Below are positions 7,765 to 14,296 of a stretch of DNA of 16,654 nucleotides, in pieces. Each line of letters starts with the position of its first letter. Position 1 is the stretch's first letter. A program made the position numbers and the translations under genes. Source of the stretch: an uncultured Rickettsiaceae bacterium. Lineage in GTDB: Bacteria > Pseudomonadota > Alphaproteobacteria > Rickettsiales > Rickettsiaceae. Under the pieces are notes generated by a model. The model was not told where the DNA came from. It worked only from the letters and a program-made list of their open reading frames with translations, and did no database searches. The stretch is taken from assembly GCA_905479885.1 (NCBI GenBank), contig CAJQOE010000082.1, forward strand, positions 1-16,654, read 5' to 3'.

Positions 7765-8652
7765 ATGAAAAAATTATTAGCGTTATGTGTTATCTTATTT
7801 TCAGCATCGGTATTGGCCAACATACCAGATATTGTTGCATTAGTTAATGATCAACCCATTACAAAATATGATTTTGAATCTAGAAAAAAGATGGCTATTA
7901 CATTAAATAATATCGATGTCTCTGATGCCGCAATGGAGAGAAAATTAAACAGTGAAATTGTAAATATTTTAATAGAAGAAGAGTTGCTAAACCAACATGC
8001 TGAAAAAGTAGGCGGAGCAGTAAGCAAAGATGATTTAGATGAAGCAATAGGTACTATTGAGCAAAGAAATAATATGCCTAAAAATGGTATGAGCAAGTTC
8101 CTAAAGGAGAAAAATCTAAATGTTGAAAGTTTTAGAAAGCAAATTAAAGGCGAGTTAATTAGACATAATATTATTAATTCATTATCTCATTCAGTATCTG
8201 TTTCACAAAACGAGCTTGACGTAGCATTAATAAATAGCAACGAAAAAGATTTTAATATCGAAGCCTGGGTATTTACGTCTAAGCATGCTACAGATAAAGA
8301 ATTAGAACAAATGCAGCAATTAAAAAAACGTCTTAATTCTTGCGAAAAAATGGACAGTAAGCTGTATGAAGAATTTGCTGATGCCGAAAAATTTGACCGT
8401 AAATTGAAGCAATTACCAAACAACACTCAATCTGTGGTGCTAGATACTAAAACTGACTCTTCAAGTCGTGTATATAAAGAGGATGATAAATTCAAACTAG
8501 TTTTTGTTTGTAAAAAAGATAGAGCCGTTTCTAGTGGCGACTTAAGTAAAATCCAAGCCTTTTTATCGAATAAAAAAATGTCGCACAAGGCTACAAAGTT
8601 CTTTAAGGATTTAAAATCTAAAGCGTATATTAAAGTGATGATACCGAATTAA
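7765..8652 (+). CDS. SurA-like periplasmic chaperone lacking a recognisable parvulin motif
   Basis: The protein starts with a signal peptide (about 1-18, cleavage after VLA). It continues with NIPDIVALVNDQPITKYDFESRKK, the typical opening of the SurA N-terminal domain, which extends through about residue 140 (LIEEELLNQHAEKVG, then the helices around SFRKQIKGELIRHNII). SurA binds unfolded outer-membrane proteins in the periplasm. The remaining 150 residues show none of the usual parvulin signatures, yet end in strands like FKLVFVCKKDRA that look like a degraded peptidyl-prolyl isomerase domain. At 295 residues it is much shorter than two-parvulin SurA. Location between lptD and rsmA mirrors the enteric lptD-surA-pdxA-rsmA order, without pdxA, and supports the SurA identity. 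Its stop overlaps the rsmA start by one base. It probably assists LptD and other barrels by chaperone activity alone. Confidence 0.85.
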   Translation: MKKLLALCVILFSASVLANIPDIVALVNDQPITKYDFESRKKMAITLNNIDVSDAAMERKLNSEIVNILIEEELLNQHAEKVGGAVSKDDLDEAIGTIEQRNNMPKNGMSKFLKEKNLNVESFRKQIKGELIRHNIINSLSHSVSVSQNELDVALINSNEKDFNIEAWVFTSKHATDKELEQMQQLKKRLNSCEKMDSKLYEEFADAEKFDRKLKQLPNNTQSVVLDTKTDSSSRVYKEDDKFKLVFVCKKDRAVSSGDLSKIQAFLSNKKMSHKATKFFKDLKSKAYIKVMIPN

Positions 8653-9464
8653 TGCTACCCTCTATTGCTAAGCTAGCTAGTAAACATGGCATTGCTCCGC
8701 TAAAGAAATACGGACAGAATTTTATTTTTGATGAAACTCTATGCGACAAAATAGTAAGGCATGCCAGCCTTACTGAAGATTCTAGCGTATTGGAAATTGG
8801 TCCTGGTCCAGCGGGATTAACTCGCTCTATTTTAAAAGCAGCACCCAAAGAGTTATTTGCTATTGAAACTGATTCAAGGTGCCTACCATTACTAGAAGAA
8901 ATTAAAACTTTCTACCCAATTTTGAATATTTTACATGCTGACGCCCTAAAAATTAAATTACCAGATATTGTTACCAACAAAAAATTAGATATCATATCAA
9001 ACCTACCTTATAATATTGGCACTAAGCTTTTGATTGACTGGATATATCAAATTGATCACGTACAAAGTATGACGTTAATGCTGCAAAAAGAAGTCGTTGA
9101 TCGCATTATTTCATCTCCTGATAAGAAGAGTTATGGGCGTTTATCTATAATATGTCAGCTTGTTTGCGATACAGAAAAATGTTTTGACGTGAGCCCCAAG
9201 GCCTTTTATCCAGAGCCTAAAATCTGGTCAAGTATAGTTCGCTTTGTACCCAAAATAGACCGTCCCTCTCAGGATATTTTATATAAACTAGAAAAAATCA
9301 CCATTCAAGCTTTTACCGGTAGGCGGAAGATGATTAAGTCATCTTTAAAAAAAGTAGCTCCTAATATAGATGAAATTTTAGAGTCATTAGGCCTAGATCA
9401 TTCTCTACGCGCCGAAAACTTATCTCCTAAAAATTATTTGGCAATAGCGAAGAAAATTATTTAG
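8652..9464 (+). CDS. rsmA: 16S rRNA (adenine1518-N6/adenine1519-N6)-dimethyltransferase RsmA (KsgA)
   Basis: RsmA dimethylates two adjacent adenines in helix 45 of 16S rRNA late in small-subunit assembly, using S-adenosylmethionine. The 270-residue protein has the N-terminal KKYGQNFIFD segment (18-27), the SAM-binding motif I VLEIGPGPAGLT (46-57), IETD at the end of strand 2 (71-74), HADAL (95-99), and the catalytic motif IV NLPYNI (117-122). The C-terminal helical domain includes FTGRRKMIKSSLKK. Length is normal. The start ATG overlaps the stop of the SurA-like gene (TAATG), so it is probably coupled. Loss of this enzyme gives kasugamycin resistance in other bacteria. Confidence 0.96.
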   Translation: MLPSIAKLASKHGIAPLKKYGQNFIFDETLCDKIVRHASLTEDSSVLEIGPGPAGLTRSILKAAPKELFAIETDSRCLPLLEEIKTFYPILNILHADALKIKLPDIVTNKKLDIISNLPYNIGTKLLIDWIYQIDHVQSMTLMLQKEVVDRIISSPDKKSYGRLSIICQLVCDTEKCFDVSPKAFYPEPKIWSSIVRFVPKIDRPSQDILYKLEKITIQAFTGRRKMIKSSLKKVAPNIDEILESLGLDHSLRAENLSPKNYLAIAKKII

Positions 9465-9492
9465 TTGTATAAATCGCAATTACTACTATATT
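9465..9492 (+). promoter_or_regulatory. Candidate promoter of the lipoprotein pair
   Basis: TTGTAT (9465-9470) and TATATT (9487-9492) are spaced by 16 bases in the 59-base gap after rsmA. They give a plausible sigma-70-like promoter for the two lipoprotein genes. In such AT-rich DNA, matches of this quality occur often by chance. Confidence 0.3.
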
Positions 9493-9512
9493 AATACTCA
9501 ATAATTTATACA
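9466..9512. repeat. 9-bp perfect inverted repeat between rsmA and the SlyB-like gene
   Basis: TGTATAAAT (9466-9474) is repeated in inverse orientation as ATTTATACA (9504-9512). The arms flank 29 bases that include the candidate -10 box. It could be an RNA hairpin ending the rsmA message, an operator, or coincidence in AT-rich sequence. Confidence 0.3.
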
Positions 9513-9523
9513 TTTGACCACAC

Positions 9524-10069
9524 ATGACAAACTTAAAAAAACCAATATTGTTCTTAATTGCCATATTTTCTATCTCTAGCTGCGCTAGAGATTTATCTAG
9601 CTCAACATACACGAGCGACTCAACATTAAATATTGTACTTGAGGGTATAATCGTATCTTCACGAGATATTAAAATAAAAGAAAGTGATAGACTAAGTGAC
9701 AATACTGCTGGAGCAATAGGCGGTGGTTTAGGTGGTGGAGCTCTGGCTCATTCATCTGGTGGTGGCGGTGGCGCCGTCATTGGAGGAGCGGTTGCAGGCG
9801 CTGTTGTTGGCGCTTTAGCCCAAGATACTTTCTCAAGTGCAAAAGGTACAGAGTTTATAGTTAAAGTAGATAAATCAAAACTTAGTGATGATTATTACGA
9901 AGGTAGCGCGCTTATGAGAAATGCAATTGCCGCTGCTAAAGCTACTGGTATGATTACTATTGTTCAAAAAAGCGAAAAAGATAAATCAAAAATGATTCAA
10001 GTTGGAGAAAATGTTTTAGTAATTATTTCTGAAAATAGATCAAGAGTCATTAGAGACGTAAGTAAGTAA
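9524..10069 (+). CDS. SlyB/Pcp-like outer-membrane lipoprotein with glycine zipper
   Basis: A 181-residue lipoprotein. The signal peptide ends in the lipobox ISSC with lipidated C20. The segment GIIVSSRDIKIKESD (41-55), followed by a glycine-rich membrane-spanning stretch (62-99, GAIGGGLGGG then GAVIGGAVAGAVVGALA), is the layout of SlyB/Pcp-type lipoproteins. A small C-terminal beta domain follows (TEFIVKVDKSKL, ITIVQ, IQVGENVLVII). Glycine-zipper lipoproteins of this type stabilise the outer membrane in other bacteria; the exact role here is inference. A hydrophilic insert at about 119-150 (DDYYEGSALMRNAIAAAKATGM) is longer than I expect for SlyB. It lies 59 bases after rsmA and five bases before another lipoprotein gene. 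No clear Shine-Dalgarno is seen. Confidence 0.8.
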   Translation: MTNLKKPILFLIAIFSISSCARDLSSSTYTSDSTLNIVLEGIIVSSRDIKIKESDRLSDNTAGAIGGGLGGGALAHSSGGGGGAVIGGAVAGAVVGALAQDTFSSAKGTEFIVKVDKSKLSDDYYEGSALMRNAIAAAKATGMITIVQKSEKDKSKMIQVGENVLVIISENRSRVIRDVSK

Positions 10070-10074
10070 TCATT

Positions 10075-10860
10075 ATGAAAAATATAATTAAATTATTCTC
10101 ACTATTACTAGTGATGACAGTGTTATCTGCTTGTACGAAAACTACTAGTGTTAGATATCATAAAGATTTCCAAAATCAATTATCGCAGGCAAAACAACTT
10201 GCACTATTACCAACTACAGTAAACGTAGTGGCCGTTGATTCCTTTGGTAAAACAACAAGAAATTACAATTATGAATCTCAAGTTGAAGATGTGATTATCG
10301 ATATCCTTAAACCTATCCTTGTGGATAAAGGTTATAAAACTGTTTTCTTAAATAGAAAAGAAATTCATAATAATAAATTATCAGGAAGTGTACTTGCCTT
10401 CAGGGAGAGCTATAACACAAAGATTCAAACTCTATATGCCGTGCCTTTATGGACAGAAGAAAAAGCACATAATGTAGATTTATTTTTAGATAGAAAAGCA
10501 GGTGATATTGCAAAATTAACGGAATCTGAATTAGTTATATTCGTTGAGTATGCACTACGTGCCAAAACCTCTGGCGCATGCACTTCGCAATTTGCTAAAA
10601 CTATGCTGTCGGCTGCCCTACTTGGTGCTGCTGCAAGCAATCCAGAAGAAGGTGCAGCTGAAGTACTGTCTTTAAGGTTTGCAATTGTAGATCCGAATAA
10701 TGGTCAATTTGTATGGTCTAATTCTACTAAAACTCTTTATAGTGTGTTCTCTGATATGTTTAGTGGAAAGAAAGCTAATAAAACTATAGAATCAAATAGA
10801 CTGAAAGGATTGTTTAAAGATCTTTTAGAAAATTTACCCAAAAGAGATAAATTAAAATAA
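10075..10860 (+). CDS. Uncharacterised lipoprotein, possibly CsgG/GNA1162-like fold
   Basis: A 261-residue lipoprotein with signal peptide and lipobox LSAC (C20). I do not recognise it with certainty. Visible features are alternating strands and helices: KQLALLPTTVNVVAVD (40-55); a helix followed by DKGYKTVFLNRKEI (84-97); SELVIFVEYALRAKT (151-165), with the only other cysteine at C169; an alanine-rich segment MLSAALLGAAA; and RFAIVDPNNGQFVWSNSTKT (201-220). The pattern of a domain with GY-K then a late strand ending DPNNGQFVWS recalls periplasmic lipoproteins of the CsgG/GNA1162 superfamily, but this is only an impression. It lies five bases downstream of the SlyB-like gene and is almost certainly co-transcribed with it. 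It converges on era. Confidence 0.8.
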   Translation: MKNIIKLFSLLLVMTVLSACTKTTSVRYHKDFQNQLSQAKQLALLPTTVNVVAVDSFGKTTRNYNYESQVEDVIIDILKPILVDKGYKTVFLNRKEIHNNKLSGSVLAFRESYNTKIQTLYAVPLWTEEKAHNVDLFLDRKAGDIAKLTESELVIFVEYALRAKTSGACTSQFAKTMLSAALLGAAASNPEEGAAEVLSLRFAIVDPNNGQFVWSNSTKTLYSVFSDMFSGKKANKTIESNRLKGLFKDLLENLPKRDKLK

Positions 10861-10883
10861 CAATCAAGAAGTTCAACTTGCTG

Positions 10884-10947
10884 GCTGACTAATTATATAA
10901 TAATGGAGATAATAAAGCTTTACGAATTATTCAGATAATTAGTCAGC
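10884..10947. repeat. 13-bp perfect inverted repeat overlapping the 3' end of era
   Basis: GCTGACTAATTAT (10884-10896) and ATAATTAGTCAGC (10935-10947) are perfect inverted copies 38 bases apart. The second arm carries the last codons and the TAA of era. The interior has a 10-bp palindrome TAAAGCTTTA at 10913-10922, so either strand's RNA could fold into a long stem with a nested hairpin. It sits between two convergent genes and may end both transcripts. No strong T-run follows either arm. Confidence 0.55.
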
Positions 10948-11844
10948 TGAATATTTTAGGCCCATTGTATGATAAGATTCTGGATTATCTTCCCAGTTTT
11001 TTCTTACCTTCACAAATAGAAACAAGTGGACCTTGTGCCCTAAAAGTTTTTCAATATTTACCCGAGCTGCGCTGCCTACTGCTTTAATACGACTACCATT
11101 TTTACCAATGATCATGTTTTTATGAGAATCTCTTGTAACAATGATCACTTGGCTAACTTTAACGGAACCATCTGGTTTTTCTTCCCAGGTTTCATACTCT
11201 ACGGTGAGATTATAAGGTAATTCTTGCTCTAATTGTAAGAATAATTGCTCTCTAGTAATTTCGCTGGCAAGAAAACGCGCTGGTAAGTTTGTCATGTCGT
11301 CTTCTTCGTACATCCAACCAGTATTAGTAGCATTTTCTTTTAAATAATCTATGAAACTTGGTATACCATTGCCATTTAAAGCTGATATGTTAAAAGTTTT
11401 TGAACCAGGCGATTCTTCATCTATAAAGCTTATATTATCGAGGAAATATTTTGACCTTAGATCAATCTTATTCATCAAAAATACAATCGGTTTACCTAAG
11501 CTAGATATTCTTTTGACAATTTCTTTGGTCATGTCATCAAGTTTTGCAGCGCTATCAATAATCAAAACAATTATATTGGCACTATTTAAACTAGACCAAG
11601 CACAGCGCACCATAGCCTTTTCCAACTTCTTCTTGGGCTCAAAAATACCGGGAGTATCAAACAAAACAAGCTGTATGTCATCAATTGTTATTATACCAGT
11701 AATGATTGATCTAGTAGTTTGCACCTTAGGAGTTACAATTGAGATTTTTTGCCCAATAATATGATTAAGTAAAGTTGATTTACCAGCATTAGGCTTTCCA
11801 ATGATGCATACAGATAGAGATTTTTTTAATTCAAGTTCTGTCAT
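10939..11844 (-). CDS. era: GTPase Era
   Basis: Era is a GTPase that binds the 3' end of 16S rRNA and acts in 30S maturation. The 301-residue protein has all G motifs: G1 GKPNAGKST (16-24), the G2 threonines in KVQTTRS (40-46), G3 DTPG (63-66), G4 NKID (125-128) and G5 SAL (154-156). These are followed by a type II KH RNA-binding domain with MIIGKNGSRIK (244-254) and the ending KVRKNWEDNPESYHTMGLKY. Length is typical. It is the last gene of lepB-rnc-era, starting three bases after rnc ends. It acts on the same target as RsmA (the 16S 3' end), encoded about 1.5 kb away on the other strand. Confidence 0.97.
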   Translation of the reverse strand: MTELELKKSLSVCIIGKPNAGKSTLLNHIIGQKISIVTPKVQTTRSIITGIITIDDIQLVLFDTPGIFEPKKKLEKAMVRCAWSSLNSANIIVLIIDSAAKLDDMTKEIVKRISSLGKPIVFLMNKIDLRSKYFLDNISFIDEESPGSKTFNISALNGNGIPSFIDYLKENATNTGWMYEEDDMTNLPARFLASEITREQLFLQLEQELPYNLTVEYETWEEKPDGSVKVSQVIIVTRDSHKNMIIGKNGSRIKAVGSAARVNIEKLLGHKVHLFLFVKVRKNWEDNPESYHTMGLKYSAD

Positions 11845-11847
11845 AAT

Positions 11848-12525
11848 TTATTGATTTAATTCTTTTAGCATTTTTCTAGCAGCATTTTTTTCTGCATCTT
11901 TAATAGAATTGCCGGTGCCTATTTGCGATGCCCCACCGGCGTGTACTTGTACGGTAAAAATAGGGGCATGCATTGGACCATCTTGCTTTATAACTTCATA
12001 TGTTGGCATTTGTTGTGCTTCATGCTGCAGCCATTCTTGCAAATATGTTTTTGGGTCAGCTACACTAAAATCTATATTTTCAATATGATCCGCCCAAAGT
12101 GTATTAACTATCTCACGTGTCTTTTCAAGATTGCTATCAAGATATATGGCCGCTAGCAAAGCTTCCATAGTGTTCTCTATATTATTAGAATTAACCCTTC
12201 CTCCAGAATGCTCTTCACCGTTAGTCATGATAATATATTCTGCTAGATTTAGAGTATTTGCCACTTTGACCAAAGTATCGCGTGATACTACATAGGCTTT
12301 AATTTTAGCTATAGTTCCTTCTGCATAATTATCAAATCTATTAAATATCATTTCTGTTACCAGAAATCCTAATATTGAATCCCCTAATAACTCAAAACGT
12401 TCATAATTTATTTTATTATTAGCTATTTGCTTTAACGAAGGGTGGCTTAAAGCTTCTTCAAGCAAGGCTAAATTTTTAAATTTATAATTTAGCGCCTTTT
12501 CTAATTGAGTAAAACTATTTGTCAT
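11848..12525 (-). CDS. rnc: Ribonuclease III
   Basis: RNase III cuts double-stranded RNA in rRNA precursors and some mRNAs. The catalytic domain has the signature NYERFELLGDSILGF, with the expected E45, E48 and D52 (numbered from the ATG at 12534), and a second metal motif at 119-127, IENTMEALL. In that motif N121 replaces the aspartate of E. coli D114, while E124 matches the essential E117. A C-terminal double-stranded-RNA-binding domain follows (PKTYLQEWLQHEAQQMPTYEVI through NAARKML). I place the start at ATG 12525, which aligns MTNSFTQLEKAL with the family N-terminus; ATG 12534 adds three residues. The gene overlaps the end of lepB by 11 bases and precedes era by three, so the cluster is translationally tight. 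Confidence 0.93.
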   Translation of the reverse strand: MTNSFTQLEKALNYKFKNLALLEEALSHPSLKQIANNKINYERFELLGDSILGFLVTEMIFNRFDNYAEGTIAKIKAYVVSRDTLVKVANTLNLAEYIIMTNGEEHSGGRVNSNNIENTMEALLAAIYLDSNLEKTREIVNTLWADHIENIDFSVADPKTYLQEWLQHEAQQMPTYEVIKQDGPMHAPIFTVQVHAGGASQIGTGNSIKDAEKNAARKMLKELNQ

Positions 12526-13315
12526 GACTAACATTAGAACTATAAAGATTGCTAAATAATCTATTGAACCTTATAGAAGAAACCCAAGTTCCGACTCTAG
12601 ATAATTGCTCCCAAAATCCCGCGTTAGAATCCCATAACGACTCTTCTGTAGAAAAAATAATAAATTGTCCTTTAGCAATTAAGTTACGAAAAGGCACAGT
12701 ACCCAATTGATACCTACTATCTCCAGAATTATCTCTGTTGTCACCCATAAAGAAGTAATTACCATCTTCTATTATATGCGGTCCATAATTGCTGCGATCT
12801 ATACGTAAATCTGGTTGTGTATATTTTGATTTATAGGAAAAAAAGCTAACACCATTTGGCAAGCTTTCCTTAAATTTCTGAAATTTTTGTCCAGCTTGAT
12901 TAATGTATTTACCTACCTTCACTCGCTCAATAGCGATATCATTAATATAGGTGACATCATTGATTATTTCTATTTTTTCCCCAGGCAATCCAATAAGTCT
13001 TTTTATGTATCTCTCATGCATAAGGTGCGGGGGACGCATAATAATTATGTCGCCTCGCTCTGGTTGACTGGCAAAAATTCTTCCCTCAAAAATATTAGGG
13101 TTGAAAGGTATAGAATAAATACTATATCCATAATTATATTTAGTTGAAAATATATAATCCCCTTCAAGAATTGTTGCATTCATGGACCCTGTAGGGACAA
13201 AAAACAATTCCAAGAAAAAAGTCCTAACCGCAAGAGCTAAAATTATTACAACTATTAAAGATTTGATTTCCGACTTAGCACTACTTGCAGCGCTCTTGTT
13301 TGTGCTTTCTTGCAT
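12515..13315 (-). CDS. lepB: Signal peptidase I
   Basis: LepB cleaves signal peptides of exported proteins at the periplasmic face of the inner membrane. From the ATG at 13315 the protein has 266 residues. There is a single N-terminal membrane helix (about 19-39), the catalytic serine S44 in PTGSMNATILEGDYIF, the general-base lysine K105 in ERYIKRLIGLPGE, and the family box MGDNRDNSGDSR (190-201). The frame stays open for 19 more codons upstream to a TTG at 13372, but those residues are unlike LepB and have no ATG, so I use 13315. The nearest upstream purines (TGGA) are too close to be a good ribosome-binding site. First gene of lepB-rnc-era, divergent from the amidase gene. Confidence 0.93.
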   Translation of the reverse strand: MQESTNKSAASSAKSEIKSLIVVIILALAVRTFFLELFFVPTGSMNATILEGDYIFSTKYNYGYSIYSIPFNPNIFEGRIFASQPERGDIIIMRPPHLMHERYIKRLIGLPGEKIEIINDVTYINDIAIERVKVGKYINQAGQKFQKFKESLPNGVSFFSYKSKYTQPDLRIDRSNYGPHIIEDGNYFFMGDNRDNSGDSRYQLGTVPFRNLIAKGQFIIFSTEESLWDSNAGFWEQLSRVGTWVSSIRFNRLFSNLYSSNVSHDK

Positions 13316-13394
13316 ATCCAATGTAGTTTTCCGATATCTATATATTAAATTTACCGTTATAATAGTCTCCAAAGTGAATTAAATCTATATATTT

Positions 13395-14138
13395 ATGCTT
13401 ATTAATAATAATTTTTCATCACCTAATTACAGCACTAGAAGTCAAAAACTAGAGCATATAATGGTGCACTTCACAGAAATGTTGTTTGTAGACGCTTTAA
13501 AAAGATTAACTGATAAGACCTCAGAAGTAAGTGCGCACTACTTGATTAAAGCCGATGGAACAATTTATCAATTAGTTGATGATGCAAATATAGCTTGGCA
13601 TGCGGGAAAAAGCTCCTGGCATGGCGTTGATTCTTTAAATCAAAATTCTGTTGGCATAGAGCTAGATAATTTGGGTAATTGTAAGTTCAATAAACCGCAA
13701 ATGCAAGCCTGTATTGAGCTTGGCAAATTTTTGCTGAAGAAATATGATATTGCTGCAAATAATTTTATAGGACATTCTGATGTTGCGCCAGATCGTAAAG
13801 TAGATCCTGGTATATTTTTTGATTGGAAATTATGCGCCAAGAACGGACTTGGGGTATGGCGCAATCTTTCGACTCCCAAAAAGTCTGAACTACTAATTTC
13901 TTTTGGAGATAAAGGCTCTGCTGTAACAAATTTACAGACTAATTTAAGAAGGCTAGGTTATCCGATAAACATAAGCTCGGTTTTTGATACGCAAACTAAT
14001 TTTGTAGTTAGGGCATTTCAATCGAAATTTTATCCAGAATGTATTCATCAAAAAGGCTTGGCTTATTATATCAATAATAATTCTCAATATTCTTGGTGTA
14101 GTTTTTCAGAGGATATTTTACAAAACTTGTTAGTATAA
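13395..14138 (+). CDS. N-acetylmuramoyl-L-alanine amidase, AmpD type, with C-terminal peptidoglycan-binding domain
   Basis: This zinc amidase cuts the bond between N-acetylmuramic acid (or its anhydro form) and the stem peptide. The amidase_2 domain (about 15-150) has the zinc ligands H25 (IMVHFTE), H127 and D137 within GHSDVAPDRKVDPG, with E89 in GIEL and K135 as likely catalytic residues. A C-terminal segment (about 166-247, SFGDKGSAVTNLQTNLRRLGYPI to VVRAFQSKFYP) is a PG_binding_1 repeat. No signal peptide is visible. That fits cytosolic recycling of anhydro-muropeptides, although E. coli AmpD lacks the extra domain and periplasmic AmiD has it. Rickettsia has a comparable AmpD homologue (R. 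conorii RC0497, from memory). It is divergent from lepB and upstream of rpsB. Confidence 0.92.
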   Translation: MLINNNFSSPNYSTRSQKLEHIMVHFTEMLFVDALKRLTDKTSEVSAHYLIKADGTIYQLVDDANIAWHAGKSSWHGVDSLNQNSVGIELDNLGNCKFNKPQMQACIELGKFLLKKYDIAANNFIGHSDVAPDRKVDPGIFFDWKLCAKNGLGVWRNLSTPKKSELLISFGDKGSAVTNLQTNLRRLGYPINISSVFDTQTNFVVRAFQSKFYPECIHQKGLAYYINNNSQYSWCSFSEDILQNLLV

Positions 14139-14146
14139 ATTTTTTC

Positions 14147-14175
14147 TTGAAGAAATAGGGTATATGTTATATGCT
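14147..14175 (+). promoter_or_regulatory. Candidate rpsB-tsf promoter
   Basis: TTGAAG (14147-14152) and TATGCT (14170-14175) are separated by 17 bases, with 4/6 matches in each box. The expected start near 14182 is exactly where the structured leader begins, which raises confidence that this is the main rpsB promoter. Confidence 0.55.
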
Positions 14176-14182
14176 ACGCCTA

Positions 14183-14265
14183 CTCTCGGAAGTGTTTTCG
14201 AGGGGAATTCACACATGTAAGCCTTGTTGGTCTGTTATTAAAATAGCAGCTTGGTAGCTTATGTG
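14183..14265 (+). promoter_or_regulatory. Structured rpsB 5' leader, possible S2 autoregulatory site
   Basis: Three base-paired elements can be drawn. Hairpin 1 pairs CTCTCGGAA (14183-14191) with TTTCGAGGG (14196-14204) around a GTGT loop. A closing stem pairs CATGTAAGC (14214-14222) with GCTTATGTG (14257-14265). Inside it, CTGTTATT (14232-14239) pairs with AATAGCAG (14242-14249). Some pairs are G-U. In E. coli S2 represses rpsB-tsf through its leader, so this is a candidate for the same kind of feedback. That role is inferred; only the pairing is seen. Confidence 0.5.
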
Positions 14266-14296
14266 GAGGTATAACTAACAAAAACAGGAGATATTT

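Noticed and set aside
9720..9780. GGT/GGC-rich triplet stretch resembling a simple repeat in the SlyB-like gene.
   Set aside because: It encodes the glycine zipper expected of the family and is not a regular tandem array, so no phase-variable repeat is claimed.
14215..14220. An ATG followed at once by TAA in the rpsB leader, nine bases after GAGGGG, looking like a start-stop minimal ORF.
   Set aside because: The bases take part in the proposed leader stem, the purine run is only a moderate ribosome-binding match, and one such hexamer is expected by chance.
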